From: Bacteroidota bacterium
GTDB lineage: Bacteria > Bacteroidota > Rhodothermia > Rhodothermales > UBA10348
Direction: 5' to 3'
Assembly: GCA_029262835.1 (NCBI GenBank)
Contig: JAJCYQ010000032.1
Coordinates: forward strand, 1 to 34,937
Length of the DNA: 34,937 bases
Below, piece by piece: positions 17,453 through 24,715 of this stretch. The notes below the pieces were generated by a model. The model made no database searches and had not been told where the DNA came from. It was given only the letters and a program-made list of their open reading frames with translations. The position numbers and the translations under genes are program-made. The first letter of the stretch is position 1. Each line of letters starts with the position of its first letter.

Positions 17453-17895
17453 CGTACGAGCGGATTTATCGTCACTATTCGAAGTGTATCGGCCGCTGGC
17501 TGCACCAAGTGGTCTGCCAACCCAGAGGAGGGAATCAGCCAGTATTCCAGGATACCGGCATCGAGCTTGTAATCATGCTTCAGAACCTCGTCGCCTACAT
17601 ATTCCAGGTGAGGCAAGGGAAAGCCATCCTTGAACTGAACAGATACCGAGCCCGCTCCGAGAACTGCCAATGTCAGAGACGGCACATCGATCCGTGCCAT
17701 GCGTAGTCGGGTGCCTGGAAGGTTTTCTACAAACGGGAATCTTGTACTACGCAAATCCACGAGCTGAACGGTCATTGCCGGAATACCGTCTTGTCCGTCC
17801 GCACCTGCCGGACCCGCCGGACCTACAGGGCCTTCGCACGACAACAGGAGGACAGCGGCCACAAGGTATGACAGTTCTGATTTACGGCGTTTCAT
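17449..17895 (-). CDS. lipoprotein with collagen-like stretch, paralogue 1
   Basis: This is a 148-residue lipoprotein. ATG 17895 is chosen because it gives a normal signal peptide (KRRK, hydrophobic core, lipobox LLSC) and starts one base after the protease stop; longer in-frame starts lie inside the protease gene. A Gly-X-Y run (GPVGPAGPAGADGQDG) follows the lipid-modified Cys. The C-terminal beta-rich domain (IDVPSLT, GSVSVQFKDGFPLP, YWLIPSSGL, TLRIVTINP) is clearly homologous to paralogue 3. It is likely a surface or outer-membrane protein, and a partner of the protease is possible but unproven. Confidence 0.78.
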   Translation of the reverse strand: MKRRKSELSYLVAAVLLLSCEGPVGPAGPAGADGQDGIPAMTVQLVDLRSTRFPFVENLPGTRLRMARIDVPSLTLAVLGAGSVSVQFKDGFPLPHLEYVGDEVLKHDYKLDAGILEYWLIPSSGLADHLVQPAADTLRIVTINPLVR

Positions 17896-17896
17896 A

Positions 17897-19699
17897 TTAT
17901 TCAAGGACACTGACTGGCTTGACAATGGATGTCCCATCATCGAATGTGGCCCTAATGATGTATAATCCCGGTGAAACGTTGACGGGATGCCATGATATTT
18001 CATGAACTCCAGGCGCAAGGACGGCGTCATACAACTCATCTACCTCGCGCCCAAGCACATCGAAGACGGCGAGATGCACGCGTGACGGCTTACCAATGTC
18101 ATACCTGATCACAAATTGATGACTTGAAGGATTTGGATAAATATCCAAGGTATTCCGTCCTTCTGTTAGGCTCACATCAGGTTCATCAATTGTTGCATTC
18201 TTGGCGCCGGGCGGCGAAGAGCAGCCAGCCGTACTCGATTCCAGGATCGTAACAGACGTCGAAGCCGTCTGCGTTGAACTCGACACGTCCACCCTCAAGT
18301 CTGTACCTGGGTTGTCGAAAAGCGTGAACAGTATGCTCGGCGTAAATACGGACATATTGGTCCAGGACGATGACCATGTGGGTTTTTCAAACCAGGAATA
18401 CGTACAATTTGTGCACGGCTCATTTAATCCGTTGTCGAAAAACGCATCTGCGTGGAATGTGCACTCTTCCTTGTGCAACATCGTACCAGGCCCGTCTATT
18501 TCTACCGTCAAATCGCCACTTGGTGGCGTCACAGGGCTGCGATAGGATGCAATATCACCAGATGACTCGGCCCATACCCGAGCTACGTCATTGAACGACA
18601 CCGTGCCAGTGGGGTATTCTCCGCCGCCAAATGTCCCCAGCGGACTTGACCAGCGGAGATCTCGGTCGGCAGGTGCCTCTACGTTCAACAGCGATCCCCA
18701 CTGATCTGGCGTCAAAGTGTGGTACCCATGGCCATAAGGAAATGGAACTGTTGTCGTGTCGGTATCGTGCCGTCCACCGACGATATGACCCATTTCGTGA
18801 GCAAACGTATATGTATCCTTGCGACGGAGTGAGGCCATGTCTGAGACAAGAAAGGCCAGGTTGCTCGGCGGCTTGATGTCTATAACGGCACCGTTTTCAT
18901 TTGTGATATCCGACAGGATGGCCGCAACCACATCTGCTCCGTAGGCATTACGCAGGTCAGCTATTGCACTGTTCGTGGACAGGTAATTCAATACGTCGAC
19001 GCTGGTGGTATTATCAGGCATTTCCGGGTCCTGCACAGCACCAAGGTAATGAACAGAACCACTGGCACCTTCCGACTCGTTGATTGCCGTGTTTGTCTGA
19101 CCGACCGCCAGTAGAGCGTCGACCCCAGGGTCTGTAAGAAGGGATGAATAAACAAACAGTACATCTATTTGTCCGGACCCAGAAGAACCTGATTTCTGGA
19201 TACTGTCATTTATGCCGGCTCCAAACGCCACGCCATATTCAGAAATTTGAGACAGTATGGCGTCCTTCTCTTCTCTTCGATCCGGATCAAGCAACTGTAC
19301 GATCGACTGCCCCTGGCCAGCCGTGAACACGTCAAACGAACGCGAGTTGGTGGAAAATCCGCCAGAGAGCTCGCTTCCGTTCAGAACAAACAGCGCGGGT
19401 TTACCGTCGGTCTTTCCTTGCCACAGAAACAGACTGTCAGACTTCGCCCAGTAGCCCAGTGTCTGAAAGGCAATCGGTTTACCCATGTAGGGCAGGTTGA
19501 TCTCGAATTGCGGTCGCTTCAGGATCTCCTTTGCATTGGTTGGAAAGGAGACCGCATCCGCCTTGAGCGTCGCTTCGTCTTGTCGAACGGAAAGTAACCT
19601 GTCTGCCGCACTGCCTCGAACGGCCTCATCAGACACGACATGGAACAGCTCCACAGACTGTCCGCTGACGGGTGACGTTGTACCCATCAAAATCAGCAT
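17897..19699 (-). CDS. T9SS-exported metzincin-type zinc metalloprotease
   Basis: This is a 600-residue extracellular protease. A propeptide-like region (about 1-170) leads to a reprolysin-like catalytic domain with the zinc motif HEMGHIVGGRH at 301-311. Downstream, LRWSSP and GTVSFNDVARVW correspond to conserved segments of bacterial metzincins. The expected Met-turn is GSLLN, with Leu where Met is usual. An Ig/PKD-like region (about 390-490) precedes a type IX secretion sorting domain (LDIYPNPSSH, then PGLYIIRATFDDG) at the C-terminus. As written, the frame starts at ATG 19699 and has only a short signal core without a basic n-region. ATG 19728 on the other side of a (CT)8 tract would give a full signal peptide after loss of one CT. 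It heads the lipoprotein operon and has lower GC than its surroundings. Confidence 0.85.
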   Translation of the reverse strand: MLILMGTTSPVSGQSVELFHVVSDEAVRGSAADRLLSVRQDEATLKADAVSFPTNAKEILKRPQFEINLPYMGKPIAFQTLGYWAKSDSLFLWQGKTDGKPALFVLNGSELSGGFSTNSRSFDVFTAGQGQSIVQLLDPDRREEKDAILSQISEYGVAFGAGINDSIQKSGSSGSGQIDVLFVYSSLLTDPGVDALLAVGQTNTAINESEGASGSVHYLGAVQDPEMPDNTTSVDVLNYLSTNSAIADLRNAYGADVVAAILSDITNENGAVIDIKPPSNLAFLVSDMASLRRKDTYTFAHEMGHIVGGRHDTDTTTVPFPYGHGYHTLTPDQWGSLLNVEAPADRDLRWSSPLGTFGGGEYPTGTVSFNDVARVWAESSGDIASYRSPVTPPSGDLTVEIDGPGTMLHKEECTFHADAFFDNGLNEPCTNCTYSWFEKPTWSSSWTNMSVFTPSILFTLFDNPGTDLRVDVSSSTQTASTSVTILESSTAGCSSPPGAKNATIDEPDVSLTEGRNTLDIYPNPSSHQFVIRYDIGKPSRVHLAVFDVLGREVDELYDAVLAPGVHEISWHPVNVSPGLYIIRATFDDGTSIVKPVSVLE

Positions 19700-19701
19700 G
19701 C

Positions 19702-19717
19702 AGAGAGAGAGAGAGAG
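19702..19717 (-). repeat. (CT)8 simple-sequence repeat at the protease start
   Basis: Eight CT units on the coding strand (AG on the plus strand) lie between ATG 19728 and the in-frame ATG 19699. From 19728 the present frame reads MTRFSLSLSAC and stops at once. With seven units it would read MTRFSLSL, a Cys, and then continue into the protease, giving a complete signal peptide. Length change by slipped-strand mispairing would therefore switch export on or off. Confidence 0.7.
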
Positions 19718-19767
19718 AACCTGGTCATGGGCAGAGCTCCATTTGGCCGAACAATTACTTCTGGGAT

Positions 19768-19796
19768 ATCCTATCGTACCGTGAAGGAAATGTCAA
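19768..19796 (-). promoter_or_regulatory. candidate promoter of the protease/lipoprotein operon
   Basis: On the minus strand TTGACA (19796-19791) is followed after 17 bases by TAGGAT (19773-19768). The predicted start near 19761 would leave about 33 untranslated bases before ATG 19728, supporting that codon as the intended start. The -10 is only a partial match to TATAAT, and the pattern is sigma-70-like rather than the Bacteroidota TAnnTTTG form. Confidence 0.35.
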
Positions 19797-19813
19797 GGCA
19801 AAAAGAAGTACCC

Positions 19814-20992
19814 TTACCTGACTGCCGCCCGAATCACCTCCAGCGCGGCGTCAAGCGCTTCGTCCGGGATGTTGAGGGGCGGCGCAATGCGGACGAGGGT
19901 GTCGGAGTGGAGCGTCCAGCCGAGTAGCACGCCGTCGGCGAGGCACGCCGAGACAACGCGGGCCGTCTCTTCGGGCGTCTCGAGCACCATGCCGAGCATG
20001 GCGCCCATGCCGCGCACTTCCACAACGCCCGGCAGGTCGAGGGCTTCGCGGACGCGGGCTTCGATGTGGGGCGCGCGGCGGAAGATTTTTTCCTGCACAA
20101 GCGTGCCAAGCGCCGCGTGCGCGGCAGCGCACGAAACAGGGTGTCCACCAAATGTAGTCACGTGGCTCAGCGGCGGATTGTCCCGGAGAGCGCGCATGAT
20201 TTCCGGTCGGCTCACAAACGCGCCGATTGGCATGCCGCCGCCGAGCGCCTTGGCGAGCGTCATGATGTCGGGCACGACGCCAAACTGTTCGGCAGCAAAG
20301 AGCGTCCCGGTGCGGCCCATACCCGTCTGGATCTCATCGAAAATGAGGAGCGCGCCAACGTCCGTGCACCGCGCCCGAAGCGCCTCGTGCCACGCGCGAC
20401 TCGGCACGCGCACGCCGCCCTCGCCCTGGATGGGTTCGGTGATGACGGCCGCGACAGTGCCATCAATCTCGGCGAGCGCATCCATCCGATCAAAGGGAAG
20501 GAAGGTCACGTCCGGGAGAAGCGGCAGGAACGGATCGCGGTAGACGCTGCGGCCCGTGACGGAAAGCGATCCGTGCGTATCGCCGTGATAGGATCCCGCA
20601 AAGGCTATGAGACGGGTGCGGCCCGTCGCCTTTTTGGCGAGTTTCAGCGCGCCCTCGTTCGCCTCCGTTCCGCTCATGGTGAAATAGGCGGTGGAGAGAT
20701 CGCCCGGCAGGACGCTTGCAAGTAGGCCGGCCAGCGCCGACTGCGCCTCCTGGATGAACTCGCCGTAGACCATGACGTGCAGGTGCCGGTCCAGCTGCTG
20801 CTCTATGGCTGCCATGACGGCCGGATGCCGGTGCCCAAGCGAGGAGACCGCGATGCCGCTGATGAGATCCGTCAGGCGGCGGCCGTCCGCGAGCCAGATG
20901 TAGGGCCCCTCGGCGCGGTCCACTTCGAGGGCCATGGGCGCGCTGGACGTCCAGGCCACGTGGCGCTCAAATTGTTCGCGGGCGGTTGTCAT
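19814..20992 (-). CDS. argD: class III PLP aminotransferase (acetylornithine/ornithine type)
   Basis: This is a 392-residue pyridoxal-phosphate enzyme of subgroup II (ArgD/OAT/GABA-T). Visible are the phosphate-binding SGTEANEGALKLA (about 108-120), Asp of IFDEIQTGMGRTG, and the Schiff-base Lys248 in TLAKALGGGMPIGA. Members transfer the amino group between N-acetylornithine (or ornithine, 4-aminobutyrate) and 2-oxoglutarate. The symbol argD is the likeliest, but no arginine gene lies nearby, so ornithine or another omega-amino acid remains possible. ATG 20992 is preferred to the TTG at 20998. It is divergent from the histidine operon, with the his promoter about 60 bases from its start. It is not a HisC, which is a class I fold. 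Confidence 0.8.
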   Translation of the reverse strand: MTTAREQFERHVAWTSSAPMALEVDRAEGPYIWLADGRRLTDLISGIAVSSLGHRHPAVMAAIEQQLDRHLHVMVYGEFIQEAQSALAGLLASVLPGDLSTAYFTMSGTEANEGALKLAKKATGRTRLIAFAGSYHGDTHGSLSVTGRSVYRDPFLPLLPDVTFLPFDRMDALAEIDGTVAAVITEPIQGEGGVRVPSRAWHEALRARCTDVGALLIFDEIQTGMGRTGTLFAAEQFGVVPDIMTLAKALGGGMPIGAFVSRPEIMRALRDNPPLSHVTTFGGHPVSCAAAHAALGTLVQEKIFRRAPHIEARVREALDLPGVVEVRGMGAMLGMVLETPEETARVVSACLADGVLLGWTLHSDTLVRIAPPLNIPDEALDAALEVIRAAVR

Positions 20993-21048
20993 GTGCAAAT
21001 CGCCAGGTGCACGGCGTCATGAGAAAACTGTATGAGGTACGCGGCCGC

Positions 21049-21081
21049 TTTGGGGCATTTCCGCTGCCTGGCGTATATTCC
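21049..21081 (+). promoter_or_regulatory. candidate promoter of the histidine operon
   Basis: TTTG at 21049-21052 and TATATTCC at 21074-21081 are separated by 21 bases, close to the -33/-7 layout of Bacteroidota promoters, although the -7 keeps only TAnnTT. By the usual spacing transcription would begin at or next to the leader-peptide ATG at 21085, i.e. a leaderless leader peptide. Confidence 0.4.
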
Positions 21082-21084
21082 CGT

Positions 21085-21132
21085 ATGACATTCCATCATC
21101 ACCATATGCTTTCACGCCGCCGCGACGACTGA
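21085..21132 (+). CDS. hisL: histidine operon leader peptide
   Basis: This is a 15-codon reading frame, MTFHHHHMLSRRRDD. Codons 4-7 are CAT CAT CAC CAT, four histidines in a row. It ends 25 bases before a strong terminator hairpin and stands directly upstream of hisG. This is the classic layout of ribosome-mediated attenuation: when charged tRNA-His is scarce the ribosome stalls on the His codons and the terminator does not form. The Arg run near the end (CGC CGC CGC) is also notable. I could not identify the competing antiterminator helix with confidence by eye. Confidence 0.85.
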   Translation: MTFHHHHMLSRRRDD

Positions 21133-21157
21133 GACGCGCCGTGATCCATTGGGTTCA

Positions 21158-21194
21158 GGCATTCCGGTCGCTGCGTACCGGGATGCCTTTTTTT
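21158..21194 (+). terminator. his attenuator terminator
   Basis: The stem GGCATTCCGGT (21158-21168) pairs with ACCGGGATGCC (21177-21187) with one G-U pair, around an 8-base loop, and is followed by seven T residues (21188-21194). It is an intrinsic terminator lying between the His-rich leader peptide and hisG, 107 bases before the hisG start. Confidence 0.85.
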
Positions 21195-21225
21195 ATGCCT
21201 TTTTGACCCACGTTTCCGCGCCTTT

Positions 21226-21298
21226 CCCGCACAATTCGTCCCACACAATTCGTCCCACACGATACTCCCAGCACAATATTTCCCACACATTATTTCCC
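21226..21298 (+). repeat. five degenerate 14-nt tandem repeats before hisG
   Basis: Five consecutive units of the form CCCACACAATTCGT, with lengths 14, 14, 13, 15 and 14, run from the attenuator to the hisG ATG. The first two differ at one base and the last three diverge in the 3' half (CGATACT, ACAATATTT, ACATTATTT). The array is purine-poor and unlikely to fold, so it may keep the ribosome landing region open or bind a protein. Confidence 0.6.
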
Positions 21299-21301
21299 GC
21301 G

Positions 21302-22177
21302 ATGAACGAAAATAAACGCACGACCACGCTCCGCCTCGCTGTCCAGAAGTCGGGTCGCCTCTCGGATGCGTCCATGGATCTGCTCGCCGCGTGCGGCATC
21401 AAGGTCAGCCGTCCCGACCGCAAGCTGCGCGCCGTAGCCGACCATTTCGACATGGAACTCCTCTTCCTGCGCGACGACGATATCCCGGGCTACGTCGAAG
21501 ATGGAGTTGCTGACCTTGGCATTGTGGGCGAAAACGTGCTCTATGAGCGGGAACGCGACGTCAAGGTCGTCCAGAAACTCGGATTCGGACGGTGCCGCCT
21601 GTCCATCGCCGTTCCGAACGCCATGCCCTACGAGGGGCCCGAAAGTCTGATGGATGCGCACATCGCGACGTCCTATCCGGGCCTGCTCGGGCGGTACCTC
21701 GAGGAGCGCGGCATTCGTGCATCCATCCACGAGATCAGCGGATCGGTCGAAATTGCGCCTGGAATCGGGCTCGCCACCGCCATTTGCGATCTCGTTTCGT
21801 CCGGCAGCACACTGATTTCCAATGGGCTCCAGGAGGTTGAAGTCATTCTGCGCTCGGAAGCTGTACTGTTCTCGACGGCGACGCTCACGGCCGAGCAGGA
21901 GGCCCTTCTCGCGGCGCTCACGTTCCGCATAAAGTCGGTGCTGACCGCGCGCAAATACCGCTACATCCTCATGAACGTGCCCAACGCGGCTATCGATGAG
22001 GTCGCCGCCATCCTTCCTGGCATGAAATCGCCGACGGTCATGCCGCTGGCCGAAGAGGGGTGGAGCAGCGTACATTCGGTCATCACCGACGACCAGTTCT
22101 GGGACATCATAGACCAGCTCAAAGCCGCTGGCGCCGAGGGTATGCTCGTCACTCCAATTGAAAAAATGGTGCTCTGA
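21302..22177 (+). CDS. hisG: ATP phosphoribosyltransferase, long form
   Basis: This is a 291-residue first enzyme of histidine synthesis, joining ATP and PRPP. The two-lobed catalytic domain ([11 protein letters not shown] at about 12-22, [35 protein letters not shown] for the PRPP loop) is followed from about residue 215 by the ACT-like regulatory domain for histidine feedback ([20 protein letters not shown]). Having that domain, it does not need HisZ. ATG 21302 is chosen because conserved sequence begins 10 residues later; the longer frame upstream would read through the attenuator. It is first in the operon, and hisDB begins one base after its stop. Confidence 0.95.
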   Translation: MNENKRTTTLRLAVQKSGRLSDASMDLLAACGIKVSRPDRKLRAVADHFDMELLFLRDDDIPGYVEDGVADLGIVGENVLYERERDVKVVQKLGFGRCRLSIAVPNAMPYEGPESLMDAHIATSYPGLLGRYLEERGIRASIHEISGSVEIAPGIGLATAICDLVSSGSTLISNGLQEVEVILRSEAVLFSTATLTAEQEALLAALTFRIKSVLTARKYRYILMNVPNAAIDEVAAILPGMKSPTVMPLAEEGWSSVHSVITDDQFWDIIDQLKAAGAEGMLVTPIEKMVL

Positions 22178-22178
22178 C

Positions 22179-24107
22179 ATGGGTATCCGCACCGTCATGC
22201 GCCCCGCGCCGAGCGCGTGGCCCGAGCTCGTTCAGCGCCCCGGCGGCGACCTGACCGAGGCGCTCGCAGACGCGCGCCCCATTCTGGACGACGTCCGTGT
22301 TCGGGGAGATGCGGCGCTCCGCGAGTGGACGCGCCGCCTCGACGGCGTGGACCTGGAGGCGGCCGTCATGAGCGATGGCGCCGTGCAGCGTGCGGCGCAA
22401 ACCGCCGCGCGGGAGTTGCCCGAGGAGCTGGCCCAGGCCATGGACGTCGCCGCACGCCACATCGAGGCGTTCCACCGCGCACAGGGGGCGGCGCGCGTCG
22501 ACATGGAAACCATGCCGGGCGTGCGCGTGTGGCGCCGGAATGCGCCCATCGAGCGGGTGGGCATTTACATTCCAGGCGGCAGCGCGCCGCTATTCTCCAC
22601 GATCCTGATGCTCGGCATTCCGGCGCGTCTGGCCGGTTGCCGGGAGGTCGTGATGGCCACGCCGCCCGGAAAGGACGGCGCCATCCACGCGGCAATGATG
22701 CACGCCGCCCGCCTGGCGGGCGTAACCCGCGTGGTAGCTGCTGGCGGCGCACAAGCCATAGCAGCGCTTGCGTTTGGAACGGAGACCGTTCCCCGCGTCG
22801 ACAAAATTTTTGGTCCGGGCAACCGCTGGGTGACGGCGGCCAAGCAGCTGGTGGCGGCCGAGGGCGTGGCCATTGACATGCCCGCCGGACCTACCGAGGT
22901 GGCTATCCTGGCGGACGACGCGGCGCCAGCCTCGTTTGTCGCCGCCGACATGCTGGCGCAGGCTGAACACGGCGCCGACAGCCACGTGTTCGTCGTTACC
23001 ACGAGCGAGGCGCTGGCCGAGGCCCTGCCCGCCCAAATCGAGCGGCAACTGGCAGACCTTCCCCGAGCGGATGTCGCCCGGCAGGCGCTGGCGCATTCTG
23101 TCATCGTCGTCGCCGATACCGTCGATGCGGCGGTCGCGCTTTCTGAAGCCTACGCGCCGGAGCACCTTATCATCATGATGCGCGCGGCCGAGGCCGTTGC
23201 CGCCCGGATCCAGACGGCGGGCAGCGTTTTTGTCGGCGAGTGGACGCCAGAGTCCCTCGGAGACTACGCCTCAGGAACGAACCACACGCTGCCCACAGGC
23301 GGGGCGGCCCGAGCGTTCTCAGGTGTCACCCTCGAAGCGTTCCAGAAGACCGTAACCTTTCAGCAGGCCACCCCTCGGGGGCTCGCTGCGCTCGCCCCCC
23401 ACGTCGAGATCCTGGCCCGCGCCGAGGCGCTGGAGGGGCACGCGCGGGCGGCCGCTGTGCGCCGCGAGGCGCTGGGCCGGGAGACGCTGGGCCGGGACCC
23501 ATCCGTAGCATCGGACGCACGCCCGCCCGCGCCCAGAACCGGTTTTGTGCGCCGTACGACGTCCGAAACCGACATCGCCGTGCACGTCGACCTGGACGGC
23601 CAGGGCCGCGCCAGCATCCATACGGGCCTCGGATTTCTGGATCACATGCTGGACCAGATTGCCAGGCACAGCGGGATTGACCTTACCGTGCGCGCCAGCG
23701 GCGATCTGCACATTGACGAGCATCACACGATCGAAGACACGGCCATCACGCTCGGCGAGGCGCTCGCCCGTGCGCTCGGCGACAAGAGGGGCATTGCCCG
23801 CTTCGGCTTCACAGCCCCCATGGACGATGCCATTGCCCGCGTCGCACTCGACCTTTCGGGCCGGAGCTGGCTCGTGTGGAAGGTGGACTTTGCGCGCGAG
23901 CGCGTGGGCGACGTCCCGACCGAGATGTTCTCGCACTTTTTCAAGTCGCTCACGGACGCCGCCGCCATGAACCTGAACGTGGAAGCCGAAGGCGAGAATG
24001 ACCACCACGTCATTGAATCGGTGTTCAAGGCTTTCGCCCGCGCTCTCGGACAGGCTGTTTCGCACACCGGAAGCACGGCGCTTCCATCGACCAAAGGGGC
24101 CCTCTGA
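22179..24107 (+). CDS. hisDB: fused histidinol dehydrogenase / imidazoleglycerol-phosphate dehydratase
   Basis: This is a single 642-residue frame with no stop between two enzymes. Residues 1 to about 430 are HisD, which oxidises histidinol to histidine in two NAD steps: [29 protein letters not shown] with Glu263/His264, the catalytic pair APEHL Glu328/His329, and [17 protein letters not shown]. Residues about 452-642 are HisB dehydratase: GLGFLDHML, the metal-binding HHTIED at 515-520 and the second DHHV at 608-611. The linker of about 20 residues contains two copies of LGR in a small tandem repeat. hisC, which often lies between hisD and hisB, is missing. A GTG at codon 457 could allow a separate HisB. 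The next gene overlaps by one base. Confidence 0.9.
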   Translation: MGIRTVMRPAPSAWPELVQRPGGDLTEALADARPILDDVRVRGDAALREWTRRLDGVDLEAAVMSDGAVQRAAQTAARELPEELAQAMDVAARHIEAFHRAQGAARVDMETMPGVRVWRRNAPIERVGIYIPGGSAPLFSTILMLGIPARLAGCREVVMATPPGKDGAIHAAMMHAARLAGVTRVVAAGGAQAIAALAFGTETVPRVDKIFGPGNRWVTAAKQLVAAEGVAIDMPAGPTEVAILADDAAPASFVAADMLAQAEHGADSHVFVVTTSEALAEALPAQIERQLADLPRADVARQALAHSVIVVADTVDAAVALSEAYAPEHLIIMMRAAEAVAARIQTAGSVFVGEWTPESLGDYASGTNHTLPTGGAARAFSGVTLEAFQKTVTFQQATPRGLAALAPHVEILARAEALEGHARAAAVRREALGRETLGRDPSVASDARPPAPRTGFVRRTTSETDIAVHVDLDGQGRASIHTGLGFLDHMLDQIARHSGIDLTVRASGDLHIDEHHTIEDTAITLGEALARALGDKRGIARFGFTAPMDDAIARVALDLSGRSWLVWKVDFARERVGDVPTEMFSHFFKSLTDAAAMNLNVEAEGENDHHVIESVFKAFARALGQAVSHTGSTALPSTKGAL

Positions 24108-24715
24108 TGGCGGTTGCCATACTACGCTACAACGCCGGAAACGTGCGCTCGGTAGCCTTTGCGCTGCAACGACTCGGCGTCGAGTCGGTGCTCACCGATG
24201 ACCCGGCCGCGCTGCGCGAGGCCAGTCACGTCATTTTCCCGGGCGTCGGTGAAGCCTCATCTGCCATGACCTACCTGCTCGAACGCGGCCTGGACGATGT
24301 CATTCGCTCGCTCACGCAGCCGGTCCTGGGAATATGCCTCGGCCTGCAGCTGCTCTGCGAGTCATCGACTGAAAACGACACGGCCTGTCTGGGCATTTTC
24401 CCGCACCGTGTGCTCAAATTCGAGCCGGGCCCGGACCGCCTGAAAGTCCCGCAGATCGGGTGGAATACGGTCGAGCGCGGCAGCGGCCTCTCCAGCGGTG
24501 GCCAGGACCTCTTCGCCGGACTTCCTCACGAGGCATACTTCTACTTCGTGCATAGTTTCTACGCCGACATTGGAGAGGACACGTGCGCCCACTCCGAGTA
24601 TGGCTGCCGTTTCTCCTCGGCACTTGCGCGGGACAACTTCCGTGCCGTACAGTTTCACCCGGAGAAAAGCGCCGACAATGGCGCCCGCCTGCTCGAAAAT
24701 TTCCTCACGTCATGA
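24107..24715 (+). CDS. hisH: imidazole glycerol phosphate synthase, glutamine amidotransferase subunit
   Basis: This is a 202-residue class I glutaminase that feeds ammonia to HisF for making imidazole glycerol phosphate. The triad is present: Cys77 in LGICLGLQLL, His184 and Glu186 in QFHPEKS, plus FPGVGEA and VPQIGWN typical of HisH. Normally it forms a complex with HisF, yet hisF and hisA are not encoded beside it here. The start ATG shares a base with the hisDB stop, and its own stop overlaps the trkH start (ATGA), so translation of trkH depends on hisH. Confidence 0.95.
   Translation: MAVAILRYNAGNVRSVAFALQRLGVESVLTDDPAALREASHVIFPGVGEASSAMTYLLERGLDDVIRSLTQPVLGICLGLQLLCESSTENDTACLGIFPHRVLKFEPGPDRLKVPQIGWNTVERGSGLSSGGQDLFAGLPHEAYFYFVHSFYADIGEDTCAHSEYGCRFSSALARDNFRAVQFHPEKSADNGARLLENFLTS

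Noticed and set aside
19814-20992. argD as a stand-in for the missing HisC
   Set aside because: Its fold and motifs are class III (omega) aminotransferase, whereas HisC is class I; substitution cannot be supported from sequence.
21226-21298. Possible CRISPR or iteron origin
   Set aside because: Units are 13-15 bases with no spacers; position in a 5' UTR fits neither.
21149-21301. N-terminal extension of HisG from an upstream start
   Set aside because: It would translate through the attenuator hairpin and the tandem repeats; conserved HisG sequence starts after 21302.
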